From assembly GCF_034670125.1 (NCBI RefSeq), contig NZ_JAXMOC010000001.1, forward strand, positions 434,001 to 498,000: a stretch of DNA of 64,000 bases, read 5' to 3'. Of the stretch, positions 25,502 through 34,127 are shown in pieces. Position 1 is the first letter of the stretch; each line of letters opens with the position of its first letter. The position numbers and the translations under genes were made by a program. A model generated the notes under the pieces. That model was not told the origin of the DNA. It worked only from the letters and a program-made list of their open reading frames with translations, and ran no database searches. The DNA comes from Maricaulis sp034670125. GTDB taxonomy: Bacteria > Pseudomonadota > Alphaproteobacteria > Caulobacterales > Maricaulaceae.

Positions 25502-28087
25502 TCAGGCTTCGAGTTTGCGGGCCACTTCGATCACTTCAAAGCACTCGATCTGATCACCCTTGCGCAGGTCTTCGTACTTCTCGAACGCCATGCCGCACTC
25601 GGTTCCGGCGCGGACGTCAGACACTTCATCCTTGAAGCGCTTGAGCGTCTTGAGCTTGCCTTCGTGCAGGACCGTGTCATCGCGCAGAAGGCGAACGCCA
25701 CAACCGCGCTTGACCGTACCTTCGGTGACACGACAACCGGCGACCTTGCCGGTCTTGGTGATGTTGAAGACTTCGAGGATCTCGGCGTAACCGATGAAGT
25801 TCTCGCGCTTCTCTGGCGCCAGCATGCCTTCCATCGTGTTTCGCACATCATCGATCACGTCATAAATGACCGAGTAGTAACGGATCTCGACGCCTTCACG
25901 TTCAGCCAGTTCGCGCGCTTGCTTGTTGGCGCGGACGTTGAACGCGAAGACCGGCGCACCGGACGATTTGGCAAGGAGCACGTCGCTTTCATTCACACCA
26001 CCCGGAGCGGCTCGAATGATCCGCGCGCGGACTTCGTCATTGCCGATACCCTCGAGCGACTGCTTGATCGCCTCGGCCGAGCCCTGGACATCCGACTTCA
26101 CGAGAAGCGGCATTTCCTGAGTCTCGTCCTGCTTGAGGCGAGCCATCATCTGTTCGAGCGACGCGCTGGCCGGTGAGGACCCACCGGTCGCCTCACGACC
26201 CTTGCGCTGACGGTAATCGGCGATTTCGCGGGCCCGGGACTCGCTGTCGACAACGGCGAACACTTCGCCCGGGTCGGGTGCGCCATCAAGGCCGAGAATC
26301 TCGACCGGCACGGACGGACCGGCTTCCGACAATTGCTGGCTGCGTGCATCGACGAGCGCGCGGACACGGCCCCACTGGGCGCCGGCAACCACGATCTCAC
26401 CGCGTTTGAGCGTACCGCGGCGGACCAGAAGCGTTGCAACCGGGCCACGGCCCTTGTCGACCTGGCTTTCGATCACGATGCCTTCGGCGCTTCGCTCGGG
26501 GTTCGCCTTGAGGTCAAGCAATTCAGCCTGCAAGGCGATCGCCTCGGTCAGTTCGTCCAGACCATCACGGGTCTTGGCCGACACATTGACCGACTGCACC
26601 TCACCCGACATCGCCTCAACGACGATCTCGTGCTGCAGCAGGTCGGTCAGGACCTTTTGCGGATTGGCCTCGTGCTTGTCGCACTTGTTGACCGCGACAA
26701 TGATCGGCGTACCGGCAGCCTTGGCATGATGGATCGCTTCAATGGTCTGCGGCTTGACCGAGTCATCGGCGGCCACCACCAGGATCACGATATCCGTCGC
26801 CATGGCCCCGCGCGAACGCATGGCCGAGAATGCGGCATGGCCCGGCGTGTCAAGGAAGGTGATCTTCTGGCCACCGGCCAGCTCGACCTGGTAGGCACCG
26901 ATATGCTGGGTGATGCCGCCGGCTTCGCCCGACGCGATGTCGGTCGAGCGCAGGGCGTCCAGCAGGGACGTCTTGCCGTGGTCGACATGACCCATGACGG
27001 CAATGACCGGAGCGCGCGGCAGCTTTGCCTCATCGGCATCATCGTCATCGATGAAGCCCTGCTCGACATCAGCCTCGGAGACCCGCTTCACAACATGGCC
27101 GAAATCCTCGACCACCAGCTCGGCGGTATCAGCGTCCAGCACGTCGTTCATGCGGACCATCTGGCCCTGCTTCATCATGTACTTGATGACGTCGACAGAG
27201 CGCTCGGCCATGCGGTTGGCCAGATCGGCGACGGTGATGGCTTCCGGAACAATGACCTCGCGTTCGATCTTCTCGCGACCGCCGGACGTGTCCTGGCGAC
27301 GCTGTTTTTCACGTTCGCGGGCACGGCGCACCGAAGCGAGTGAGCGCTGACGCTCCTCGTCACCTTCCAGGATGTTCTGGATGGTCAGCTTGCCGCGACG
27401 ACGGTTGTCGGTCTTGGCACGCGCTGGCTGCTGCTTGGTCGCCGGACCCGGACCTGCAGCCCCGCCCTTGCGTTTGACGCGGCCACCAAGCGCCTCGAGC
27501 GCGCTGGCTTCGTCCATCGGGACGACATCCGGCGTACGCTTCTCGTCCTTGGCCGGCGGCCGGCGGCGGGACGAGTCGTCGTCGCGCTTGCGGCCGCTGT
27601 CCTTGGCCGCCTTGGCCGCTTCAGCCTCGGCCTTCAGCCGCGCTTCGTCCTCGATCGCCTTTTGAGCAGCCTCTTCGGCCTCGCGCGCTTCACGTGCCAC
27701 GCGCTCGCGCTGCTCTTCCAGCTGCCGCTGCTCACTGGCAGCGCGCTGCGCCATGGCGGCAGCGTCCTGTTTCTTCTGGGCTTCCCGGTCAGCAGCCTCG
27801 GCGCGGGCACGGGTAATCGCCCGCTGGCGTGCAACCAGTTCCTCTTCGGACAGGCCGAGCTGGCGAGCCTTGGCAGCCAGCGCGGATTCGCCACTCTTGG
27901 CGCCTCCACCCTGTTTGCCGCCGGGACCGCCATCCTTGGCCGGCGTCGCCACGCGCTTGCGCTTCTTCTCCACGACGACCGCCTTGGAGCGGCCGCGCGC
28001 AAAGCTTTGCTGCACGGTGCCACCGCCGGAGCGTTTCAGAGATAGCGGCCGGCGGCCGGAGGAGTTGTTGTCGTCTGCGTCGCTCAT
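25502..28087 (-). CDS. infB: Translation initiation factor IF-2
   Basis: 861 residues from the ATG at 28087, with GGAAGG upstream; the longer in-frame start at 28159 is rejected because the homologous N-terminus begins here. A long charged, coiled-coil-rich N-terminal region (Lys/Glu/Ala) is followed by an IF2 N-terminal domain, the GTPase core (GHVDHGKTSLLDALR, DTPGHAAF, NKCD), and C-terminal domains that bind fMet-tRNA. It is a core translation GTPase. The upstream leader contains a long-range inverted repeat across the ribosome site. Confidence 0.98.
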   Translation of the reverse strand: MSDADDNNSSGRRPLSLKRSGGGTVQQSFARGRSKAVVVEKKRKRVATPAKDGGPGGKQGGGAKSGESALAAKARQLGLSEEELVARQRAITRARAEAADREAQKKQDAAAMAQRAASEQRQLEEQRERVAREAREAEEAAQKAIEDEARLKAEAEAAKAAKDSGRKRDDDSSRRRPPAKDEKRTPDVVPMDEASALEALGGRVKRKGGAAGPGPATKQQPARAKTDNRRRGKLTIQNILEGDEERQRSLASVRRAREREKQRRQDTSGGREKIEREVIVPEAITVADLANRMAERSVDVIKYMMKQGQMVRMNDVLDADTAELVVEDFGHVVKRVSEADVEQGFIDDDDADEAKLPRAPVIAVMGHVDHGKTSLLDALRSTDIASGEAGGITQHIGAYQVELAGGQKITFLDTPGHAAFSAMRSRGAMATDIVILVVAADDSVKPQTIEAIHHAKAAGTPIIVAVNKCDKHEANPQKVLTDLLQHEIVVEAMSGEVQSVNVSAKTRDGLDELTEAIALQAELLDLKANPERSAEGIVIESQVDKGRGPVATLLVRRGTLKRGEIVVAGAQWGRVRALVDARSQQLSEAGPSVPVEILGLDGAPDPGEVFAVVDSESRAREIADYRQRKGREATGGSSPASASLEQMMARLKQDETQEMPLLVKSDVQGSAEAIKQSLEGIGNDEVRARIIRAAPGGVNESDVLLAKSSGAPVFAFNVRANKQARELAEREGVEIRYYSVIYDVIDDVRNTMEGMLAPEKRENFIGYAEILEVFNITKTGKVAGCRVTEGTVKRGCGVRLLRDDTVLHEGKLKTLKRFKDEVSDVRAGTECGMAFEKYEDLRKGDQIECFEVIEVARKLEA

Positions 28088-28184
28088 GCGAGCCTTCCAA
28101 ATCGGCTTCGTTCCGCGGGGCTTTCCGGTAGCCGAATGCCGGAAATCCGCACTGTTCAAACCACTGCCCGGCCTGAAGGCTCGC
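28088..28184 (-). promoter_or_regulatory. infB: Candidate translational control element in the infB leader
   Basis: A perfect 10-bp inverted repeat, GCGAGCCTTC at 28184-28175 and GAAGGCTCGC at 28097-28088 (minus-strand reading), encloses 77 nt. The 3' arm covers the GAAGG of the Shine-Dalgarno GGAAGG and ends at the AUG. Inside, TTTCCGG and CCGGAAA form a 7-bp hairpin (28122-28145). Pairing of the outer arms would hide the ribosome site. Confidence 0.5.
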
Positions 28185-28238
28185 TAAACTAGCCAGCTCA
28201 AGGCCGATATCAACCGCTATCGCGGCAATCTCCGCACG

Positions 28239-28823
28239 TCAGCCTTGCGGGACGAGCGGCTGGAAGCCCGAAAGCTTCCCCATCACAGTCGTAAAGGCAC
28301 GCGCTTGCGAGCCCGTCGACATGGCGGCGTGGACCACCGGAGCGCGGCCAACCGCGTCGCCAATGGCTTCCGCCGTGAAACATCCAGCGACCGGGACATC
28401 GCCCCAGGCCGCAAAGGCCAGCCGATCCAGTTTGGACCGCCCGTCCTCGGCACCGTCCGACGCTTCAATGCGCCAGGCCGGCTTGGCAGATTTCAGGGCC
28501 AGACGCACCGCATCATAGCCCACTGCCAGGTCACCGGAACGACGCGCCAGCCCCAGGAGACTGAGCGCCCGTGTGACCAGCTGGGCCTCGATCAGGCCCG
28601 GCAGGTCTTCCGGCATCGTCACCGGACACCCGAAGGCCCGGTTGAAGGCGGACTTCTTGACCGCCTTCTCGATCATTCCCCGCTCCGCACTGACCCAGGC
28701 GCCACGCCCGGGTAGTTTGGCGGCAAGGTCGGGAACGAGCTGGTTGCCAGGCCCGAGGGCCATCCGGATCAGGTTCGCTTCCTCGCGAACATCTCCGGTA
28801 ACAACGCAGCGCCGTTCCCGCAT
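28239..28823 (-). CDS. YlxR/DUF448 RNA-binding protein with C-terminal L7Ae-like domain
   Basis: 194 residues from the ATG at 28823, chosen as the first ATG after the nusA stop (16 bp away). The N-terminal part reads ERRCVVTGDVREEANLIR, the YlxR signature; the second half (ALSLLGLARRSGDLAVG onward) looks like an L7Ae-type RNA-binding domain. In most alphaproteobacteria this two-part protein sits between nusA and infB. Function is not firmly known; a link to transcription-translation factors is inferred from the operon. Confidence 0.88.
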   Translation of the reverse strand: MRERRCVVTGDVREEANLIRMALGPGNQLVPDLAAKLPGRGAWVSAERGMIEKAVKKSAFNRAFGCPVTMPEDLPGLIEAQLVTRALSLLGLARRSGDLAVGYDAVRLALKSAKPAWRIEASDGAEDGRSKLDRLAFAAWGDVPVAGCFTAEAIGDAVGRAPVVHAAMSTGSQARAFTTVMGKLSGFQPLVPQG

Positions 28824-28839
28824 CAAGCTGGCCCGGGGG

Positions 28840-30558
28840 CTAGTCAGCCTTCGTCTCCCCGTCCTCTTCCGGCAGCTCGGCGTCGAGGTCGAGACCCAGG
28901 GCCTCGGCTTCGGCTTCCAGTGCGGCCAGATCCATGTTTTCGACGTCGAAGGCAGCGGCGGCCTCATCGGCCTCCTCTTCAACGACTTCCGGCTGCGGCA
29001 GGTCCTCTTCCGAGATCCAGCCGGCCGCAACGCGGGCCCGCATGATCATCATCTCGGCATCTTCAGCGGCCAGATTGAACTCTTCCAGGATGCCCGGCTC
29101 GCGCACGCGCTCGCCATTCTTCGTTTCAAACCAGCCCCGCAGATCGTCGGTTACCAGACCTGCAAGGTCGTCGACAGTCTTGACGTCGTTCTCACCGAAC
29201 TTGACGGCCATGGCGAGCACAACGCCCTCGACCTCAAGTACCGCATCCTCGACGCCCAGCTCCTTGCGCTTGGCATCCTGTTCAGCGGACAGACGGTCGA
29301 GATAATCGCGGGCCCGGGCCTGGATTTCCTCGGCCGTATCCTCGTCGAAACCTTCAATGGCGCCGATCTCGCCGAGGTCGACATAGGCCAGGTCCTCAAC
29401 GTCGGTGAAGCCTTCCGTCGCCAGAAGCTGGGCAATCACCTCGTCAACATCAAGGGCTGCAATGAACAGCTGGGTCCGCTCGGCAAACTCTTTCTGGCGA
29501 CGTTCGGACTCTTCTTCTTCGGTCAGGATGTCGATCGACCAGCCGGTCAACTGCGAGGCAAGACGCACATTCTGGCCGCGACGACCGATCGCCAGCGACA
29601 GCTGCTCGTCCGGAACGACAACCTCGATGCGCTGGTCTTCCTCATCGAGAACGACCTTGGCCACTTCGGCCGGCTGCAAGGCGTTGACGATGAAGGTCGC
29701 CGGGTCGTCCGACCACGGAATGATGTCGATCTTCTCGCCCGCGAGCTCGGAGACCACAGCCTGGACGCGCGAACCGCGCATACCGACACAGGCGCCGACC
29801 GGATCGATGGAGGCGTCGTTGGAAATCACCGCAATCTTGGCGCGGGAGCCCGGATCACGGGCAACCGACGGAATCTCGATGATGCCTTCGTAAACTTCCG
29901 GCACTTCCTGGGAGAACAGGGCCGCCATGAAATCGGGATGGGCGCGGGACAGGAAGATCTGCGGGCCGCGGACCTCTTCACGCACGTCATAGATGAAGGC
30001 GCGGACGCGCTCATTGTTCTGCAGGTTTTCGCGCGGAATGCCGTCGGCACGGCGGATGATCGCCTCGGCGCGGCCGAGATCGATGATGACATTGCCGTAT
30101 TCAACACGCTTCACGATGCCGGAAATGATCTCGCCGACACGGTCCTTGTATTCTTCAAACTGGCGCTGGCGCTCGGCTTCACGGACTTTCTGGGTGATGA
30201 CCTGCTTGGCCGTCTGCGATGCCACACGGCCAAATTCGATCGGCGGCAGCTCATCGGAGAACACCGTGCCGATTTCGGCCGTTTTGTCGATTTTCTTGGC
30301 GTCAGCGAGGTTGAGCTCCTGGCTGTCGTTTTCGACCTCTTCGACAACGGTCATGTTGCGGGTCAGCGCAAGCTCGCCCGTTTTCGGATCGATCTTGGCG
30401 CGGATGTCGTTTTCCGCCCCGTAACGGGAGCGCGCTGCCTTCTGGATCGCTTCCTCGATGGCTTCGATCACGATCGACTCATCGATGGACTTCTCTGCGG
30501 CGACCGCACGGGCGATCTGCAGCAATTCCAGCCGGTTTGCACTAACACCAATGCTCAT
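28840..30558 (-). CDS. nusA: Transcription elongation/termination factor NusA
   Basis: 572 residues from the ATG at 30558, which starts the usual MSIGVSANRLELLQ; a longer in-frame start at 30621 overlaps rimP and is rejected. An N-terminal RNAP-binding domain, S1 (VGEIISGIVKRVEYGNV), two KH domains (VGACVGMRGSRVQAV; LASQLTGWSIDIL) and long acidic C-terminal helical repeats are present. NusA modulates pausing, termination and antitermination. It lies 31 bp after rimP in the rimP-nusA-ylxR-infB string. Confidence 0.98.
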   Translation of the reverse strand: MSIGVSANRLELLQIARAVAAEKSIDESIVIEAIEEAIQKAARSRYGAENDIRAKIDPKTGELALTRNMTVVEEVENDSQELNLADAKKIDKTAEIGTVFSDELPPIEFGRVASQTAKQVITQKVREAERQRQFEEYKDRVGEIISGIVKRVEYGNVIIDLGRAEAIIRRADGIPRENLQNNERVRAFIYDVREEVRGPQIFLSRAHPDFMAALFSQEVPEVYEGIIEIPSVARDPGSRAKIAVISNDASIDPVGACVGMRGSRVQAVVSELAGEKIDIIPWSDDPATFIVNALQPAEVAKVVLDEEDQRIEVVVPDEQLSLAIGRRGQNVRLASQLTGWSIDILTEEEESERRQKEFAERTQLFIAALDVDEVIAQLLATEGFTDVEDLAYVDLGEIGAIEGFDEDTAEEIQARARDYLDRLSAEQDAKRKELGVEDAVLEVEGVVLAMAVKFGENDVKTVDDLAGLVTDDLRGWFETKNGERVREPGILEEFNLAAEDAEMMIMRARVAAGWISEEDLPQPEVVEEEADEAAAAFDVENMDLAALEAEAEALGLDLDAELPEEDGETKAD

Positions 30559-30589
30559 CGGGTGATCCCCGTTGCGTTGAAAAGCGACA

Positions 30590-31126
30590 TCATTCGTCTC
30601 CTTCAGTCGTCGCGGCGCCACGGCCCCGCGCTTTCAAATCCGCCTCAATCAAGGCGTCTGTCAAAACCAGTTTGGCCTCAACGATCCAGTCAAACGGGAT
30701 CATCGTCGTTTCGTCTTCGCCTTCCATGTCGAGGCCGACCTGATCGTCCTCGACACCGGCGAGCAGGCCGCGAAACCGCTTCCGGCCTTCGGCAAGGCGG
30801 TCCAGCTCGATCTTGACCTCATTGCCTTCCCAGCGCCCGAAATGGGCCAGCGTGGTCAGCGGGCGATCGATTCCGGGCGAAGAAACCTCAAGGTCATACT
30901 CGCCGGCAACCGGGTCTTCGACCTCGAACACCTCGGACAGAGCTCGCGAGAAACGGGCGCAGTCCTCGACCTCGATAGCGGTCCCATTGGTCCGGTCGGC
31001 CATGATCTGGAGGCGCGGGCGCTTCCCGGACATGATGCGGACACGCACCACCTCAAGCGCGAGCTCGGCAGCTACCGGCTCGGCGAGGGCAAGGATGCGA
31101 TCATCCTGTGGCGACTTTGTTTTCAA
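30590..31126 (-). CDS. rimP: Ribosome maturation factor RimP
   Basis: 178 residues from a TTG at 31126; ACGGGG lies upstream and homologous proteins begin near this point. The longer in-frame ATG start at 31300 would overlap trmB and run through a terminator hairpin, so it is rejected. RILALAEPVAAELALEVV, VSSPGIDRPL and the C-terminal SH3-like part identify RimP, a 30S maturation factor. It heads the nusA operon and is preceded by a leader with attenuator-like structure. Confidence 0.93.
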   Translation of the reverse strand: MKTKSPQDDRILALAEPVAAELALEVVRVRIMSGKRPRLQIMADRTNGTAIEVEDCARFSRALSEVFEVEDPVAGEYDLEVSSPGIDRPLTTLAHFGRWEGNEVKIELDRLAEGRKRFRGLLAGVEDDQVGLDMEGEDETTMIPFDWIVEAKLVLTDALIEADLKARGRGAATTEGDE

Positions 31127-31146
31127 GGCGTCGGCCCCGTTTGCAG

Positions 31147-31206
31147 AAACAAAAAGAGCGGCCGCCGTGGGCGACCGCTCGAATGTATCATCCGATACAA
31201 TCGAAC
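31147..31206 (-). promoter_or_regulatory. rimP: Attenuator-like leader: terminator hairpin with overlapping upstream stem
   Basis: On the minus strand, a 3' hairpin (31180-31156, GAGCGGTCGCC / GGCGGCCGCTC, 3-nt loop, one U-G pair) is followed by TTTTTGTTT. It ends about 20 nt before the rimP TTG. A preceding stem (31206-31177) contains a perfect 6-bp core TGTATC / GATACA extended to about 12 pairs with one mismatch. It overlaps the 5' arm of the terminator by 4 nt (GAGC), so the two can compete. Confidence 0.6.
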
Positions 31207-31220
31207 TTGTAGTGAACCCC

Positions 31221-31249
31221 CCTATACGCCGGGTGGCGGCGATTGGCAA
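31221..31249 (-). promoter_or_regulatory. rimP: Candidate sigma-70 promoter of the rimP-nusA-infB operon
   Basis: TTGCCA at 31249-31244 and TATAGG at 31226-31221 are separated by 17 bp on the minus strand. This puts transcription start near 31214 and gives an untranslated leader of about 90 nt that contains the attenuator-like structures. Confidence 0.5.
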
Positions 31250-31263
31250 GACGGTTGACTCTG

Positions 31264-31950
31264 TCAGGCCCGGACAAAGTCCATGAAGACCGGAGCGCAA
31301 TCGCCCAGATTTTTGGTCTCGTAACGGGTGGTGACATGATCCGCGGGCGGGCAGGACCAGTCATCCGCCGACCGGGCCTGCCATACAAAACGGTTGTCGC
31401 CGGCAAACTCGACCATGCAGTGATCGGCATAGGATTTGACGTCCGTGGCGATACGCAAGCGGCCACCGGGCTTGAGCAGGCGCGCGAATTCGTCGCGCGT
31501 GGATGACTGGACAAAACGACGCTTGGCGTGGCGTTTCTTGTGCCAAGGGTCCGGAAACAACAAGAAAACCTGATCCAGACAGGTCGCTGCAAAGCGTGGC
31601 AGGATCTCGCGCGCATCCGCCCGTGCCAGGCGCACATTGGCAAGACCTTCGGCATCGATCGCCGTCAGCGCCTTGGCGACGCCGTTGAGAAAGGGCTCGA
31701 CGCCGATAAACCCGGTTTGCGGGGCTGCGGCGGCCTGGGCGACCAGATGCTCGCCACCACCAAAGCCGATTTCGAGGGTCTGGCGGTCACGCCCCGGCAT
31801 GAGTTCAGCGGGGTCAATCTCGCCGTCATCGGGCAGGCCGATGCGAGGCAAAAGATGGTCGACAAGACCTTGCTGCCGCGCCGACAGGGGTTTGCCCTGG
31901 GCACGGCCGAACAGGCGGAAAGCGGGTGTTTGTGCAGGCTCAGACGTCAT
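31264..31950 (-). CDS. trmB: tRNA (guanine-N7-)-methyltransferase
   Basis: 228 residues. The SAM-binding motif is LEIGFGGGEHL; the family signature is FPDPWHKKRHAKRR. It makes m7G46 in tRNA. It lies just upstream of the rimP promoter. In many alphaproteobacteria metK precedes trmB, but it is absent here; the xre gene is 53 bp upstream. Confidence 0.96.
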   Translation of the reverse strand: MTSEPAQTPAFRLFGRAQGKPLSARQQGLVDHLLPRIGLPDDGEIDPAELMPGRDRQTLEIGFGGGEHLVAQAAAAPQTGFIGVEPFLNGVAKALTAIDAEGLANVRLARADAREILPRFAATCLDQVFLLFPDPWHKKRHAKRRFVQSSTRDEFARLLKPGGRLRIATDVKSYADHCMVEFAGDNRFVWQARSADDWSCPPADHVTTRYETKNLGDCAPVFMDFVRA

Positions 31951-32003
31951 GGGGCGCGGGTTTAGCGGTTTCCGGAGCGGCTTGCACCGGGAATGTCAGC
32001 GGG

Positions 32004-32426
32004 TCAGGGTCCCGCCCCTTCGTCTTCATCCGCCAGCGTACGCACCAGCTCCAAGACCCGCTTGCGGACCTTGGGGTCCTTGATGCGGGAAAAGGACTCG
32101 GCCAGCGCTACCCCGTCGGTGCTCTGAATGAAGTCATAGACAATGGGTGTCTGGTCATCCTCAGCCATGCCGGTCAGGGTCGACCGCTCACCCATGCCTT
32201 CGAAGAAGAACTGGACCGGAATCTCCAGAACACGGGACATCCGGTAGAGCCGGCTGGCGCCGACGCGATTGGCGCCGCGCTCATATTTCTGGACCTGCTG
32301 GAATGTCACACCCAGATCATCCCCCAGCCGCTCCTGACTCATCTTGAGCAATTGCCGGCGCAACCGAATTCTCGAGCCGACATGAATGTCGATCGGATTG
32401 GGCCCCCGAGGGTTCACCTTCGGCAT
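32004..32426 (-). CDS. XRE-family HTH regulator
   Basis: 140 residues. The helix-turn-helix is at about 16-72 (LRRQLLKMSQERLGDDLGV, then TFQQVQKYERGANRV). The C-terminal half is helical and charged and ends in DEDEGAGP. Regulators of this type sit in this position (between lnt and trmB/metK) in many alphaproteobacteria; targets are unknown. An extended -10-like TGCTATCCT lies near 32473-32481, about 50 bp upstream of the start. Confidence 0.88.
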   Translation of the reverse strand: MPKVNPRGPNPIDIHVGSRIRLRRQLLKMSQERLGDDLGVTFQQVQKYERGANRVGASRLYRMSRVLEIPVQFFFEGMGERSTLTGMAEDDQTPIVYDFIQSTDGVALAESFSRIKDPKVRKRVLELVRTLADEDEGAGP

Positions 32427-32513
32427 TGGATCACCTCACAGGGGTTGAGCCAGAATGCGGGTCAGTCCGGGCAGGATAGCACAACCAAAGGGGTGCCTTC
32501 CAATCAACTCATC

Positions 32514-34127
32514 TCACGGCTGCGACTGGCCTGCCTGCCGCAAGCCGCGATAACGCTGCCAGGCCATGCCCGCCAGAACCAGCAGGCAAAACGCAAGAAA
32601 GGGCGCGTCGCCCCAGAACGAGTAGGGCGTACGGCCGAGCTGGCCGGGCAGGGCGACATCGCGCACACCCTCCGCGCTTGGATCCAGCCTCACCACCGGT
32701 CGTCCCAGCGCATCAACAACGCCAGAAACGCCCAAGGCCGCCGAGCGGACCATGGGAAGGCCACTTTCAATGCTGCGATAGCTGGCCTGGTTGAAATGCT
32801 GGCGAGGCCCCGTTGTCGGACCGAACCAGGCATCATTCGACAGATTGTATATCCAGCCGGCACGCTGCTCCGAGGACCGAACAAACCCCGGAAAGATCGC
32901 CTCGTAGCAGATAAGCGGCAACATCCGCGGCGCGCCCGGCACATCCAGAACATTCGCCCCCGGACCCGGGGTGAACTCGTAGCGGGCCAGGTCACGCAAG
33001 GCCGGGATGCCGGTCATGGCCATCACACCGGACAGCGGCGTGAACTCGCCGAACGGGGTCAGGCGCACCTTGTCATACAGGGCGGCAATTCGGGGCGTGC
33101 CCGATTCATATCGCAAGGCAGCCAGGGTGTTGTAGTAACGAAGGCCTTGCCCGTCGGAGGCGCGCCGGTTGACGCCCGCAAGCAAGACCTGACCGCGGGT
33201 CAATACATCGCCGATGCGGGCCAGCGTATGGCCGTCCTCCAACATGAAAGTCGGCAGTGCGCCCTCGGGCCAGACGACATGTGTGACCTGCTCGATACCC
33301 GGCCGCGCGGTCAGGTCGAGATAACGGTCGCGGGTCAGGGCCGCGCCCTCATCACCCCATTTCTGGGACTGCGGAATGCCGGCCTGCACCAGCCGGATCG
33401 TGACCCCGGGAACATCGTCGGGCGAGCTGGCGGCAAGGCGAATGGCACCCGTGGCCAACACGATCATGGAAATTCCCAAAGCGGCGAAAGTCGGCAGGGT
33501 GCGTCCCAGTTCCAGCCGCGGGGTGACCGCCAGCAACGGCGCGGTCAGGACAAATATGGTCAGCAGGCTCAGCCCGTACACGCCAAACCATGACGCCGTC
33601 TGGCTGACCAGGCCGCCGGCCGGCCAGACATAGGCCGGCAGGTTCCAGGGCAGACCGCCCAGCAGGTGGCCACGCAGCCATTCCGCAAATGCCAATGCGG
33701 CTGCGAAGACCAGCACACGCCATACAGAGCGTGGGGCGAGCGCGACGTAGATCATGCCGCCAATTCCCCAGAAGACCGCCATGAGCGCGGCGAGGGCGGG
33801 CAGGGCGACCGGCGCCAGATACTCCACCCCGTTGCCGCGGGTCAGGAAGGCATAGATCACCCAGGACATGCCGGCGATGAAATAGCCAAATCCAAACAGA
33901 AAGCCGCGCAGGAAGGCACTGCGCAGGGGATGATCAAAGCGTCTCGACCCGTCCAGCGCCGCAAACAGGGTCCACAGACCCAGCATCAGGGCCGGCACGA
34001 TATGCAGCGGCGCCGCTGCCAGCGCGCTGAACAGGCCCGCCACCACCAGGACGGCCCGTGGCCGCCAGCCGGCCCGACTGGCCAGCCAGGTGCGTGGCCA
34101 CCAGATCAGAAGGTGGGCCCGTCGCAT
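32514..34127 (-). CDS. lnt: Apolipoprotein N-acyltransferase
   Basis: 537 residues. About six to eight transmembrane helices fill the first 210 residues, followed by a nitrilase-like periplasmic domain. The catalytic Glu is in VVWPEGALPTF and the Cys is in PLICYEAIFPG. Lnt adds the third acyl chain to lipoproteins in the inner membrane. The ATG at 34127 overlaps the corC stop by one base, so the two are coupled. Confidence 0.96.
   Translation of the reverse strand: MRRAHLLIWWPRTWLASRAGWRPRAVLVVAGLFSALAAAPLHIVPALMLGLWTLFAALDGSRRFDHPLRSAFLRGFLFGFGYFIAGMSWVIYAFLTRGNGVEYLAPVALPALAALMAVFWGIGGMIYVALAPRSVWRVLVFAAALAFAEWLRGHLLGGLPWNLPAYVWPAGGLVSQTASWFGVYGLSLLTIFVLTAPLLAVTPRLELGRTLPTFAALGISMIVLATGAIRLAASSPDDVPGVTIRLVQAGIPQSQKWGDEGAALTRDRYLDLTARPGIEQVTHVVWPEGALPTFMLEDGHTLARIGDVLTRGQVLLAGVNRRASDGQGLRYYNTLAALRYESGTPRIAALYDKVRLTPFGEFTPLSGVMAMTGIPALRDLARYEFTPGPGANVLDVPGAPRMLPLICYEAIFPGFVRSSEQRAGWIYNLSNDAWFGPTTGPRQHFNQASYRSIESGLPMVRSAALGVSGVVDALGRPVVRLDPSAEGVRDVALPGQLGRTPYSFWGDAPFLAFCLLVLAGMAWQRYRGLRQAGQSQP

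Noticed and set aside
30559..31300. Longer starts for nusA (30621) and rimP (31300)
   Set aside because: The extra residues overlap neighbouring genes, do not resemble homologues, and for rimP would run through the leader terminator.
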